From contig NZ_JBAJJM010000012.1 of NCBI RefSeq assembly GCF_036880405.1, forward strand, positions 1-64,000: DNA of 64,000 bases, read 5' to 3'. The first letter of the stretch is position 1, and each line of letters begins with the position of its first letter. The notes beneath the pieces are model-generated. The model was not told where the DNA came from. It saw nothing but the letters and a program-made list of their open reading frames with translations, and did no database searches. Source of the DNA: Mannheimia indoligenes. Its GTDB lineage: Bacteria > Pseudomonadota > Gammaproteobacteria > Enterobacterales > Pasteurellaceae. Position numbers and translations under genes: made by a program. Positions 25,259-34,332 of this stretch are shown in pieces.

Positions 25259-27094
25259 ATGTGTGGAATTGTAGGTGCAGTAGCACAGCGTGATGTCGCA
25301 GAAATCTTAGTTGATGGTTTACACCGTTTAGAATATCGTGGCTATGATTCAGCCGGTGTGGCGGTATTAAATGCCGATGAGAAAAAAATGCAGATCGTTC
25401 GCCGTGTCGGTAAAGTAAAAGCTTTAGACGATGCATTAGAAGCAAAACCATTATTAGGCGGTACAGGTATCGCTCATACTCGTTGGGCAACACACGGCGA
25501 GCCATCAGAAACCAACGCTCACCCGCACCGTAGCGGTAAAATTGCGGTGGTACATAACGGTATTATCGAAAACTACGAAGAATTAAAAGTTGTGTTACAA
25601 GAGCGTGGCTATGTGTTCCAATCTCAAACAGATACTGAAGTTATTGCTCACTTAGTTGAGTGGGAATTGCGTTCAGCTTCTTCATTATTAGAAGCGGTAC
25701 AAAAAACCGTAGTACAACTTCGTGGTGCATACGGCACTGTGGTATTAAATGAAGAAGAGCCGGAACATTTAATCGTTGCTCGTTCAGGCAGCCCACTTGT
25801 GATTGGCTATGGTGTAGGTGAAAACTTCTTAGCCTCAGATCCGTTAGCATTATTAAGCGTTACCCGCCGTTTTGCTTATTTGGAAGAAGGCGATGTTGCA
25901 GAAATTACTCGCCGTTCTGTTGAGATTTACGACCGTCAAGGCAACAAAGTAGAACGTGAAATTCACGAAGGTAACTTTGAAGCAGATGCTGCTGATAAAG
26001 GTCAATATCGCCACTATATGCAAAAAGAGATTTTCGAGCAGCCGGTGGCAATTATGAACACCTTAGATGGTCGTATTAAAGACGGTAAAGTGGATCTTTC
26101 AGCGATTGCTCCAAATGCCACTGAGATTCTCTCTAAAGTGCAACACGTGCAAATTGTGGCTTGCGGTACTTCATACAATGCCGGTATGGTGGCTCGTTAT
26201 TGGTTTGAATCTTTAGCCGGCGTAAGCTGTGATGTGGAAATCGCCTCAGAATTCCGCTACCGTAAATTTGTAACACGCCCGAACAGCTTATTAATCACGC
26301 TTTCTCAATCAGGCGAAACTGCAGATACTTTAGCGGCATTACGTTTAGCGAAAGAGTCTGGCTATATGGCGGCGATGACGGTGTGTAACGTGGCAAGTTC
26401 ATCTTTAGTGCGTGAATCTGATTTAGCATTCCTAACCAAAGCAGGTGTGGAAATTGGAGTAGCATCAACTAAAGCCTTCACCACCCAATTAACTTGCTTA
26501 TTGTTATTAAATGTAGCAATCGGTCGCCTACAAGGCAATATGAGCGAAGAACAAGAGCATCATATCGTGCAATCTTTGCAACGCTTACCGGCTCAAATTG
26601 AAAGTGCGTTAGTATTCGATAAACAAATCGAAAAATTATCGGAAGATTTTGCTGACAAACACCACACCTTATTCTTAGGACGTGGCGAATATTATCCGAT
26701 TGCGATGGAATCAGCCTTGAAATTAAAAGAGATTTCATACATTCACGCTGAAGCCTACGCAGCGGGTGAATTAAAACACGGTCCGTTAGCGTTAATCGAC
26801 AGCGATATGCCGGTTGTGGTGGTTGCACCGGAAAATGATTTACTTGAAAAAGTGAAATCAAATATCGAAGAAGTACGTGCCCGTGGCGGTCAATTATATG
26901 TATTTGCCGATCACGATGCCGGCTTTGAAGAAGCAGAAGGCTTTAAAACCATCGTTCTACCAAAAGTAGATGAAGTAACTGCCCCAATTTTTTACACCGT
27001 GCCGTTACAACTACTTTCATACCACATCGCTTTAATTAAAGGCACCGATGTGGATCAACCTCGTAACTTAGCGAAAGCGGTAACCGTAGAGTAA
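25259..27094 (+). CDS. glmS: Glutamine-fructose-6-phosphate aminotransferase
   Basis: 611 residues. It makes glucosamine-6-phosphate for peptidoglycan and LPS. The N-terminal glutaminase domain begins with the catalytic Cys2 (MCGIVGAV) and contains HTRWATHGEPS. Two SIS sugar-isomerase domains follow (ACGTSYNAGMVARYW; GRGEYYPIAMESALKLKEISY). The C-terminal DQPRNLAKAVTVE is the family's typical end. AGGAAA precedes the ATG. The 5' region is only about 90 bases with no glmS ribozyme or obvious small-RNA site. Confidence 0.97.
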   Translation: MCGIVGAVAQRDVAEILVDGLHRLEYRGYDSAGVAVLNADEKKMQIVRRVGKVKALDDALEAKPLLGGTGIAHTRWATHGEPSETNAHPHRSGKIAVVHNGIIENYEELKVVLQERGYVFQSQTDTEVIAHLVEWELRSASSLLEAVQKTVVQLRGAYGTVVLNEEEPEHLIVARSGSPLVIGYGVGENFLASDPLALLSVTRRFAYLEEGDVAEITRRSVEIYDRQGNKVEREIHEGNFEADAADKGQYRHYMQKEIFEQPVAIMNTLDGRIKDGKVDLSAIAPNATEILSKVQHVQIVACGTSYNAGMVARYWFESLAGVSCDVEIASEFRYRKFVTRPNSLLITLSQSGETADTLAALRLAKESGYMAAMTVCNVASSSLVRESDLAFLTKAGVEIGVASTKAFTTQLTCLLLLNVAIGRLQGNMSEEQEHHIVQSLQRLPAQIESALVFDKQIEKLSEDFADKHHTLFLGRGEYYPIAMESALKLKEISYIHAEAYAAGELKHGPLALIDSDMPVVVVAPENDLLEKVKSNIEEVRARGGQLYVFADHDAGFEEAEGFKTIVLPKVDEVTAPIFYTVPLQLLSYHIALIKGTDVDQPRNLAKAVTVE

Positions 27095-27100
27095 CGATAA

Positions 27101-27133
27101 AAAAACCTTATTCATCACTGAATAAGGTTTTTT
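27101..27133 (+). terminator. Terminator after glmS
   Basis: AAAAACCTTATTCA-TCAC-TGAATAAGGTTTTT hairpin with flanking A and T runs, able to stop transcription in either direction. A single full-length uptake signal (27148-27180) follows before the convergent transporter operon. Confidence 0.88.
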
Positions 27134-27225
27134 CTTCCTTGAAGCTTGCAAGCGGTCAAAAAAGTAGAATTTTTTGCAAATAGTTTAGGTTAGTCAACCG
27201 CAAGGTAAGCAATCCGTTCACTTAC

Positions 27226-28053
27226 TTATTTTGCTAAAAGATCTTCTTTTTCGCCATAAACAGGAACTAAAGTTTTCTTATAAGCTTCTTTTAGTTTGCC
27301 GTTCGCTTTAAGTTCGCTAATTTCTTTGTTCACGAAATCAAGTAACGCTTTATTACCCTTTTGTACCGCTGGTGCAATTTGCTCAGATGGACCGATATTG
27401 CCAATCGCAACATCAAAGTCTACGTTCTCTTTTGCCCAAGCCCAAACTAATGCGTTGTCGTGTGCAAGAGCAACGCCACGTCCGTCTTTTAATGCATTAA
27501 AGGTTTCGGTGTTATGGTCGAATTTTAATAACTGAATTTCAGGGTGATTTTTGCTGAAATAAGCATCAGCTGTTGTACCTTTATTCACTAATAAGGTTTT
27601 GCCCTCAAGTTGTTTAACATCTGTAATTGGGGCATTTTTTGGAGAAACCACACCTAATGCTACGTTCATATAAGGCTCGGCAAAATCAACCACTTCCGCA
27701 CGTTCAGGTGTTTTAGTAAAGTTGGCTAATACTAAATCTACTTTATTTGATTTTAGATATTCTACACGGTTTGCTGCTTCTGTGAGTACGAACTCCACTT
27801 TGTCAGGGCTACCTAGCAAATCATTAGCGATTTCTTTCGCAATTTCCACATCAAAACCTTGATTTTTACCATTAGCATCAATGTAACCAAATGGTGGTTT
27901 ATCGCTAAATACCCCAATGCGGATTATACCTTTTTCTTTAATTTGAGCGACGCTATCTTTCGCTTGAGTAGAGCCATTGTTATCACAAGCAGTTAATGTA
28001 AAAGCCGCAAGTGTTGTTGCGAGTAGGGTTTTTAAGAGTGTTGAACGTTTCAT
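27226..28053 (-). CDS. Cysteine-type ABC importer, substrate-binding lipoprotein (CjaA-like)
   Basis: 275 residues with a lipoprotein signal ending at Cys23 (LTAC). Periplasmic binding protein family 3. Stretches such as IRIGVFSDKPPFGY, EAANRVEYLKSNKVD and LLVNKGTTADAYF closely match Campylobacter jejuni CjaA as I remember it, a cysteine-binding protein, so cysteine is the likely substrate. It is the last gene of a four-gene minus-strand operon (permease, permease, ATPase, binding protein). Confidence 0.85.
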   Translation of the reverse strand: MKRSTLLKTLLATTLAAFTLTACDNNGSTQAKDSVAQIKEKGIIRIGVFSDKPPFGYIDANGKNQGFDVEIAKEIANDLLGSPDKVEFVLTEAANRVEYLKSNKVDLVLANFTKTPERAEVVDFAEPYMNVALGVVSPKNAPITDVKQLEGKTLLVNKGTTADAYFSKNHPEIQLLKFDHNTETFNALKDGRGVALAHDNALVWAWAKENVDFDVAIGNIGPSEQIAPAVQKGNKALLDFVNKEISELKANGKLKEAYKKTLVPVYGEKEDLLAK

Positions 28054-28073
28054 AATAATTCCTCAAATAGTAG

Positions 28074-28838
28074 TTAATAATCTAAACCGTGTAAGAACTG
28101 TTTTGCCCGCTCGGTTTTCGGTGCCTTAAAAAATTCTTGTGGAGAAGATTGCTCGATGATTTCGCCTTTATCAATAAATACAATACGATCGGCTACCTTC
28201 TCTGCAAACCCCATCTCGTGGGTAACAATGAGCATTGACATTCCCTCATCTGCCAATTCCAATACCACATCTAAAACCTCTCTTACCATTTCAGGGTCAA
28301 GAGCCGCAGTAATTTCATCTAACAAAATAACTTCAGGGTTCATACATAACGCTCGTACGATAGCAATACGTTGTTTTTGTCCGCCGGAGAGTTCTCTTGG
28401 GAAAGCTGTTTTTCTATCAAACAAACCAACTCGTTTTAAGAGTAAATCTGCTTGAGCTTCAACTTCTTCCCGACTACGTTTTTGAGCCTTTAATGGACCA
28501 AGTAAAATATTTTCGATAACGTTTAAGTGTGCGAATAATTCATAGCTTTGAAATACCATTCCCACTTTTTGCCGAGATTGCTCCCAGCTCAAATCTTTGC
28601 CAAATTCACCGACACCTTGCATCGTAATTGTGCCACCTTGTTTATCTTCCAATCCATTAATACAACGAAGCAAAGTACTCTTACCACAACCGGAAGGTCC
28701 AAGTAATACAACGACTTCGCCTTTATGTAAATCTAAACTCAGATTATTAATTGCGACCGTCTCGCCATATTTTTTATGCAAATTTTGAATAGAGAGTAAA
28801 GGCATATATGCGTTGGTTAAGTTATTTGATGAGTTCAT
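28074..28838 (-). CDS. Polar amino-acid ABC importer ATPase
   Basis: 254 residues, GlnQ/HisP type. Walker A GPSGCGKST, signature LSGGQKQRIAIVRAL, Walker B VILLDEITAALD. An alternative ATG 11 codons in (28805) would give the usual family N-terminus; neither start has a strong ribosome-binding site. Twenty bases upstream of the binding-protein gene. The 89-base gap before it contains a minus-strand TATAAT (28866-28871) that could be an internal promoter. Confidence 0.9.
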   Translation of the reverse strand: MNSSNNLTNAYMPLLSIQNLHKKYGETVAINNLSLDLHKGEVVVLLGPSGCGKSTLLRCINGLEDKQGGTITMQGVGEFGKDLSWEQSRQKVGMVFQSYELFAHLNVIENILLGPLKAQKRSREEVEAQADLLLKRVGLFDRKTAFPRELSGGQKQRIAIVRALCMNPEVILLDEITAALDPEMVREVLDVVLELADEGMSMLIVTHEMGFAEKVADRIVFIDKGEIIEQSSPQEFFKAPKTERAKQFLHGLDY

Positions 28839-28927
28839 TTTGCAAAAAAATTTTTAGGAAAGGAAATTATAAGACGCTATTTTGTATAACTTTTGATTAT
28901 AAGAATTCCTTTATTGTAGAGCATTTA

Positions 28928-29596
28928 TTAACTCTCCCACCTATGTTCTAATTTGTTCGCCAATAATGAAAGCGGGTAGCAAATTAAAAAATAGAGCACG
29001 AAAATTAGCCCATAGACAAAAAATGACGCATTAGGGTTGGTAAGAAGGGAATTTTCAATAATCTGTTGTCCTACTTTTACTACTTCAATGACACCAATGA
29101 GGGCGGCGAGTGAGCTGGTTTTAATCATTCGAGTAAATAGATTGATCGCACTTGGCAACAGACGGCGAGTACCCTGTGGTAATTCAATGTGGCGGAAAAT
29201 CTGCATACGGGTTAAACCAATTGCTTTTGCGGATTCTATTTGGTGTTTTTCGATTGAATCTAAAGCACCGCGTACCAAATCGCCCATTTCAGCCGTTCCC
29301 CATAAAGTAAACACCCATATACAAACCCAAACACCGCTAATGTGAATATCTAACCACGTTGATATGCCAAAATAGAGCATAAAGAGCCAAACTAAGATTG
29401 GCACAATGCGTATTGTTTCAAGGTAAAAACGAGCAAATCCACGTACAATCAGGCTATTTGAACGCATAATTAAGCCAAATAACGAGCCTAAAACCAGCGA
29501 TAGCGTAACGGATATAAAGGATATTTTAGCTGTTAGCCATAGCCCTTGAGTCAAGCGGGCGGCATTTTGCCCTTCCCATAACCAATCAAACCCCAT
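28928..29596 (-). CDS. Amino-acid ABC importer permease, second subunit
   Basis: 222 residues, HisM/GlnP-type permease with about five membrane segments and the EAA loop (IESAKAIGLTRMQIFRHIELPQGTRRLLP). The start overlaps the end of the other permease gene by 11 bases, so the two are translationally coupled and probably form a heterodimer. Confidence 0.9.
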   Translation of the reverse strand: MGFDWLWEGQNAARLTQGLWLTAKISFISVTLSLVLGSLFGLIMRSNSLIVRGFARFYLETIRIVPILVWLFMLYFGISTWLDIHISGVWVCIWVFTLWGTAEMGDLVRGALDSIEKHQIESAKAIGLTRMQIFRHIELPQGTRRLLPSAINLFTRMIKTSSLAALIGVIEVVKVGQQIIENSLLTNPNASFFVYGLIFVLYFLICYPLSLLANKLEHRWES

Positions 29597-30245
29597 ATTT
29601 TGCCTTCCTTACTCTGTTTTCAAAATGACGGACCAAAAGCGATATTGGTAGCAAGATAATTAAATAAGCAATAAATAGCATAAATAACGCTTCGTTGGTT
29701 TTGTAATCCATACCAATAATATCTTTAGTAACAAATAATAATTCTGCTACGGCGATAGCACTAATAACAGAGGTTTCTTTAATTAAAAAGAGTACATTTG
29801 CCCCAATGGCTGGAATAGATACTGCCCACGCTTGTGGGAAAATAACATATCGGAAGATTTGGTGAGGTTTTAAGCCGATAGATTTTGCAGCCTCTGTTTG
29901 CCCTTTGGGAATAGCTTGTAAACCGGCTCGTAGGCTTTCTGCCATATAGCTAGAACCCAGAAAAACTAAAGCGATTACACCACAAGTGAAGCCGTCCCAC
30001 TTAATCCCTATTTTCGGTAAGCCATAGTAAAGGAAAAAGAGTTGAATGAGCAAAGGCGTATTACGAGAGAGCTCTATATAACCTTTTGCAATACTATCAA
30101 GCGGTCGTATTTTGTAAGCAGTAATAACGGCAACAATCAACCCGAAAAAGAGAGAAAGGGAAATTCCCCAAAACGAGAGTTGCAGGGTAAGCCAAGCTGC
30201 ATCTAAAAATTTGGGGATACTATTATAAATATAAGTCCAATTCAT
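29586..30245 (-). CDS. Amino-acid ABC importer permease, first subunit
   Basis: 219 residues, same family as its partner, with the EAA loop TEAAKSIGLKPHQIFRYVIFPQAW. It is the first gene of the operon; the promoter should lie between it and the ulaF terminator, a region of about 95 bases in which I see only AT-rich sequence. Contains an uptake signal near 30102. Confidence 0.9.
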   Translation of the reverse strand: MNWTYIYNSIPKFLDAAWLTLQLSFWGISLSLFFGLIVAVITAYKIRPLDSIAKGYIELSRNTPLLIQLFFLYYGLPKIGIKWDGFTCGVIALVFLGSSYMAESLRAGLQAIPKGQTEAAKSIGLKPHQIFRYVIFPQAWAVSIPAIGANVLFLIKETSVISAIAVAELLFVTKDIIGMDYKTNEALFMLFIAYLIILLPISLLVRHFENRVRKAKYGV

Positions 30246-30341
30246 ATCGCATAAACACTTTGGGGATAATGAGGGCTATTGTGTGAGAAGTAAAATCAAA
30301 AGGGAAAGAATTAGAACTACTTTTTTATAGAGATTAGTTAT

Positions 30342-30375
30342 AAAAAAATCAGCACATTGCTGTGCTGATTTTTTT
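30342..30375 (-). terminator. Terminator of the ulaG-R-E-F gene set
   Basis: AAATCAGCACA-TTGC-TGTGCTGATTT with A and T runs on both sides. It lies nine bases past the ulaF stop and separates the ascorbate genes from the cysteine transporter operon. Confidence 0.9.
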
Positions 30376-30383
30376 AGTTTGAA

Positions 30384-31103
30384 TTATTGACCATAGTAAG
30401 CATTTTTACCGTGTTTGCGGAGATAGTGCTTATCTAACAATTCTTGCTGCATTGGCTCGATATCCGGGCGAACTTGGTGGCTGATAAAATTCATATAAGC
30501 AACTTCTTCTAGCACAACTGAATTATGCACCGCATCGTGTCCGTTTTTACCCCAAGTGAATGGACCGTGTGAATGCACTAATACGCCCGGAATAGCAGTT
30601 GGCTCAATACCACGAGTACGGAAAGTTTCCACAATTACACGACCCGTTTCTAATTCATATCCGCCCGCAATTTCTTCAGGGGTCATTTTACGGGTACAAG
30701 GAATTGCACCGTAGAAATAATCACCTTGTGTTGTACCGAGTGCTAACAGATCTTTACCTGCTTGAGCCCAACCCACGGCGTTGCGTGAATGCGTATGTAC
30801 TACGCCGCCAATATCTGTAAATTCACGATAAAGTTCTAAGTGAGTTTCTGTGTCCGAAGATGGCTTTTTATCGCCATATACACGGTTGCCTTGTAAATCA
30901 ACAAGCACAATATCTTCAACCGTCATTGCATCATATTCAACACCTGATGGTTTTATAGCAACCAAGCCTGTTTCACGGTCAATTTCACTTACATTGCCCC
31001 AAGTGAAAGTAACTAAACCGTGTTTTGGTAATTCTAAATTTGCTTTTAAAACACGTTCTCTTAATGCTTGTAATGCCGGTGTTAATTCGGTTAATTGAGT
31101 CAT
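30384..31103 (-). CDS. ulaF: L-ribulose-5-phosphate 4-epimerase
   Basis: 239 residues of the class II aldolase/AraD family. It converts L-ribulose-5-phosphate to D-xylulose-5-phosphate, the last step of ascorbate catabolism. The zinc histidines are visible in GGVVHTHSRNAVGWAQ and PGVLVHSHGPF. The start overlaps the ulaE stop by four bases. Assigned to UlaF rather than AraD because every neighbour is an ula gene. Confidence 0.93.
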   Translation of the reverse strand: MTQLTELTPALQALRERVLKANLELPKHGLVTFTWGNVSEIDRETGLVAIKPSGVEYDAMTVEDIVLVDLQGNRVYGDKKPSSDTETHLELYREFTDIGGVVHTHSRNAVGWAQAGKDLLALGTTQGDYFYGAIPCTRKMTPEEIAGGYELETGRVIVETFRTRGIEPTAIPGVLVHSHGPFTWGKNGHDAVHNSVVLEEVAYMNFISHQVRPDIEPMQQELLDKHYLRKHGKNAYYGQ

Positions 31104-31960
31104 AGCGTGAAGCCCCCTTCTGTCATTTTTTGTTCAATCCAACGGCGAGCATTAATAATCTCAGCGATTGGCTCTTCTGCTTTTTCTGTCCACATTTCGA
31201 TTAAAAATGCACCACGATAATTTAATTTAGCCAGCGTTCTAAAGCAAGCAACAAAATCTACACAGCCATCACCGAACGGCACATCACGGAATTGTCCTTT
31301 GCAAGTTTCAGTTACTTTGTAGGTATCTTTCAAGTGGATTGCTGAAATTTTATCCATTCCCAATTTTAGTTCTTCCGCTACGTTATCATTCCACGCAGAG
31401 AGATTACCTAAATCAGGATACACCGTAAACCAAGGAGATTTGATAATATCGTCCCATTTCTTCCAGCGAGTGATGGAACTCATAAATTTGGTATCCATAA
31501 TTTCCACTGCAATAGTAACTTGGTTGCTTGCCGCAAGCTCTACAGCCCACTCTAAGCCTTCTTGGAAACGTTGGATTGTGCCTTCGTCTTGCTCTTCATA
31601 ATAAACATCATAGCCGGCAAGCTGAATGGTGCGAATGCCGAGATCAACTGCTAATTGGATAGCCTTTTCCATAATCTCATAGGCTTTTTGACGCGTTGCT
31701 TCATCACGAGAACCGAATGGGAAACGGCGATGCCCTGATAAGCACATTGATGGAATGGTTACACCTGTATTAATGATTGTTTTCACTAATTTAGCACGCT
31801 CTTTTTTGCTCCAATCAAGGCGGGCGAGGCGTTCGTCTGTTTCGTCAATTGACATTTCCACAAAGTCAAAACCGCAGACTTTAGCGATGGAAAGTCTATC
31901 TTGCCACGAAATATTTTTTGGCAAGGCTTTTTCGTAAATACCGAGTTTGTGTTTTCTCAT
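31100..31960 (-). CDS. ulaE: L-xylulose-5-phosphate 3-epimerase
   Basis: 286-residue TIM-barrel of the xylose-isomerase-like family. It converts L-xylulose-5-phosphate (made by UlaD) to L-ribulose-5-phosphate. Motifs MCLSGHRRFPFGS, VEIMDTKFM and FGDGCVDF agree with UlaE/SgbU. Separated from ulaR by 89 bases containing an imperfect paired uptake sequence. Confidence 0.93.
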   Translation of the reverse strand: MRKHKLGIYEKALPKNISWQDRLSIAKVCGFDFVEMSIDETDERLARLDWSKKERAKLVKTIINTGVTIPSMCLSGHRRFPFGSRDEATRQKAYEIMEKAIQLAVDLGIRTIQLAGYDVYYEEQDEGTIQRFQEGLEWAVELAASNQVTIAVEIMDTKFMSSITRWKKWDDIIKSPWFTVYPDLGNLSAWNDNVAEELKLGMDKISAIHLKDTYKVTETCKGQFRDVPFGDGCVDFVACFRTLAKLNYRGAFLIEMWTEKAEEPIAEIINARRWIEQKMTEGGFTL

Positions 31961-32002
31961 AGTTTTCCCTAAGGTTGATTTTTATTGTATAGAAATAGTA
32001 CA

Positions 32003-32050
32003 GCAAGCGGTGTGATTTTTGCAAAATTTTGCCGAAATCAGACCGCTTGT
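32003..32050 (-). terminator. Imperfect paired uptake-sequence hairpin after ulaR
   Basis: GCAAGCGGTGTGATTT and AAATCAGACCGCTTGT can pair with one mismatch or bulge. It abuts the ulaR stop codon, so ulaE and ulaF may be expressed by read-through or from their own promoter. Confidence 0.45.
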
Positions 32051-32793
32051 TATGCCAAAATAATTTCTAATCCTTTTGCCTTTAATTCTTGAATAATTGC
32101 GGGGTCGGCTTCTTTGCCGGTGATCAGCAAATCGATTTTATCAAATTCTTTGAATAACATTCCGACTTTTTTGCCGAGCTTGGTGCTATCCATTAGCACC
32201 ACATAACGTTCGGCGTGCATTGCCATTTGTTGTTCGGCATTGGCGATGATCATATCGGTTTTAAATAAACCTTCGGTGGTTAGTCCTTTACCGCTGGTGA
32301 ACATTGTAGTCGCAGCATAGGTCATCTCATTTTGGGTGTTGAGCGAGAGCATTACTTTTTTATTTTTATTATATTGCCCGCCCATAATCACTACATCATC
32401 GTGAGAGCCTTCAATCAACTGATTTGCAAGCGGTAGATAATTGGTAATAATTTGCAATTTTCGCCCACAGAGTACATTGCCGAGCATTTCCATTGTTGAG
32501 CCGCAAGTTAAAATTAAACTTTCTCCTTCTTTGCATAAATGCCCTGCTGCTTCAGCAATACGTTGTTTTTCTTTGGCATTGTTGGTTTTTTTAGGCTCTT
32601 TATTTGAAGGTGAAAAAATTGCTTCTGCCCCGTTTCTCACTTTTTTTAATTTGCCTTGCTCATTTAATTTACTGATATCTCGCCTTGCGGTGGCAGGCGA
32701 AATATTTAGCAACTGCATAATATCAGTAGTTGAGAGAACTTTACGTTCGCCCAGCAATGCTAATAATTCTTTGTGTCTGTAGCTTTCGTTCAT
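32050..32793 (-). CDS. ulaR: DeoR family repressor of the ula regulon
   Basis: 247 residues. N-terminal HTH (LSTTDIMQLLNISPATARRDISKLNEQGKLKKVRNGAE) and a C-terminal DeoR sensor domain (LILTCGSTMEMLG). UlaR in E. coli represses ula genes until L-ascorbate-6-phosphate binds. Here it lies between ulaG and ulaE, whereas E. coli ulaR is divergent from ulaG. The start is preceded by AAGGAA. Confidence 0.92.
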   Translation of the reverse strand: MNESYRHKELLALLGERKVLSTTDIMQLLNISPATARRDISKLNEQGKLKKVRNGAEAIFSPSNKEPKKTNNAKEKQRIAEAAGHLCKEGESLILTCGSTMEMLGNVLCGRKLQIITNYLPLANQLIEGSHDDVVIMGGQYNKNKKVMLSLNTQNEMTYAATTMFTSGKGLTTEGLFKTDMIIANAEQQMAMHAERYVVLMDSTKLGKKVGMLFKEFDKIDLLITGKEADPAIIQELKAKGLEIILA

Positions 32794-32877
32794 TATTCCT
32801 TCCTTGTTTGCATTGTTATTGTAAGTTGTAATGAACCTTAAAGATAGAGGCGAATGAAATCCGCCTCTAAGTAGCCA

Positions 32878-33969
32878 TTACAGCATTGATTTAAATTGAA
32901 TATTTGGCTCTTGCTCGAAGCAGTCATCAAAACCACGAGGGTGGTGGTATTCAATTAAATCTTTATCGCGAGGGTAAACATATTTGCCGCCCACTTCCCA
33001 AATGAATGGGTGGAATTGGTATTGCAGGCGGTCTTTACGCATACGCCATAAATCAATGATTTCTTGCGTACTTGCCATAAAGTTTGTCCAAATATCGTGA
33101 TGAACAGGAATGATTACTTTACAACGTAAGCATTCTGCCATACGCAATAAATCGACAGAAGTCATTTTATCGGCAATACCGACAGGGTTTTCGCCATAGT
33201 TATTTAAAGCAACGTCAATATCAAATTGTTTACCGTGTTTAGCAAACTGGATTGAGTAGTGAGAGTCTGCACCGTGATAAATGTTACCGCCAGGGGTTTT
33301 AAACACATAGTTTACTGCTTTACGCCCCATTTCTTCGTCAGACGGACAAAGTCCGGCTAACTCGCCACCTCGTTCTTCAGCACCTTCAACAGGTAAAGTT
33401 ACTAGACAGGTGCGGTCGAAAGAGTCTAAAGCGTGAATTTCGACGTCTTTTAATTTCACTACATCGCCTGGTTTCACGATGATAATACGTTCTTCCGGCA
33501 CGCCCCATTTTTTCCATAATTCTGCACAGTGCCAAGGACCAACAAATTTAACGTGCTCGAGTTTAGGGTTATTACAAATGGCAGCAGCGACGTTTACGTC
33601 AATATGATCTGAGTGATAGTGAGAAGCGAGAATGAAATCAACCTCATTGATCGCAAAAGGATCTAATACCATTGGTTGAGCTCGTAAGTTTGGTTGTAAT
33701 TTACGCACGCCTGCCATATTTGCCATTTGATGCCCACGCACCATATCTTTTACTTTCTTAGTTGATTTACCACGTCCACACCATAAATCCATACAAATAT
33801 TTGCACCGGCAGGGGTTTTGATCCAAACACCTACACAGCCTAACCACCACATTGCGAAATTGCCTTCAGGCACAACTTCTTCTTCAATTTCTTCGTTTAA
33901 CCAAGTCCCCCATTCTGGAAAAGTTGAAAGAATCCAGCTTTCACGGGTAATTTCTTGAATTTTGCTCAT
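32878..33969 (-). CDS. ulaG: L-ascorbate-6-phosphate lactonase
   Basis: 363-residue metallo-beta-lactamase-fold enzyme opening the lactone ring of imported L-ascorbate-6-phosphate to 3-keto-L-gulonate-6-phosphate. The metal site ASHYHSDHID is visible, and further histidines lie in GADSHYS and IPVHHDIW. E. coli UlaG has 354 residues. First gene of the minus-strand arm, divergent from ulaA, with GGAG before its start. Confidence 0.95.
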   Translation of the reverse strand: MSKIQEITRESWILSTFPEWGTWLNEEIEEEVVPEGNFAMWWLGCVGVWIKTPAGANICMDLWCGRGKSTKKVKDMVRGHQMANMAGVRKLQPNLRAQPMVLDPFAINEVDFILASHYHSDHIDVNVAAAICNNPKLEHVKFVGPWHCAELWKKWGVPEERIIIVKPGDVVKLKDVEIHALDSFDRTCLVTLPVEGAEERGGELAGLCPSDEEMGRKAVNYVFKTPGGNIYHGADSHYSIQFAKHGKQFDIDVALNNYGENPVGIADKMTSVDLLRMAECLRCKVIIPVHHDIWTNFMASTQEIIDLWRMRKDRLQYQFHPFIWEVGGKYVYPRDKDLIEYHHPRGFDDCFEQEPNIQFKSML

Positions 33970-34332
33970 TGTGAACTCCTGTTTTGTTCATTTAAAAGAA
34001 TAATTTAATCAAAACAAATCATATATAATCATAATTAAATAGCCAACTACTTTTTTAGAAAAATGTGATCTAAGTCTAATTTTGGTATTTATTTTTATAG
34101 AAATATATTTTAACTATTTGTTAGTTATCTATATTTTAAATATAAAATAGTATTTATAGCTATTTATAACAGTGGAATTAAATAATCAGAGTATATAAAA
34201 ATAAAATGTGATCTTGCTCACAAATAATAAAAAATAATCTTTTGCAATCTGATAAGAGCATTTATCATTTAATTGATGCCGTAATAGGCTATATTTCCCT
34301 CAAATTCAAATCTCTCAAAAAGAGGCTAAATT
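33970..34332. promoter_or_regulatory. Divergent ula control region
   Basis: 363 AT-rich bases. A perfect CRP site TGTGA-TCTTGC-TCACA lies at 34207-34222; a weaker one (TGTGA-TCTAAG-TCTAA) lies at 34064-34079. A possible -10 box TATATT lies at 34290-34295, before ulaA. The spacing fits CRP activation of both arms, as in the E. coli ulaG-ulaA region. I could not define UlaR operators by eye. Confidence 0.6.
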
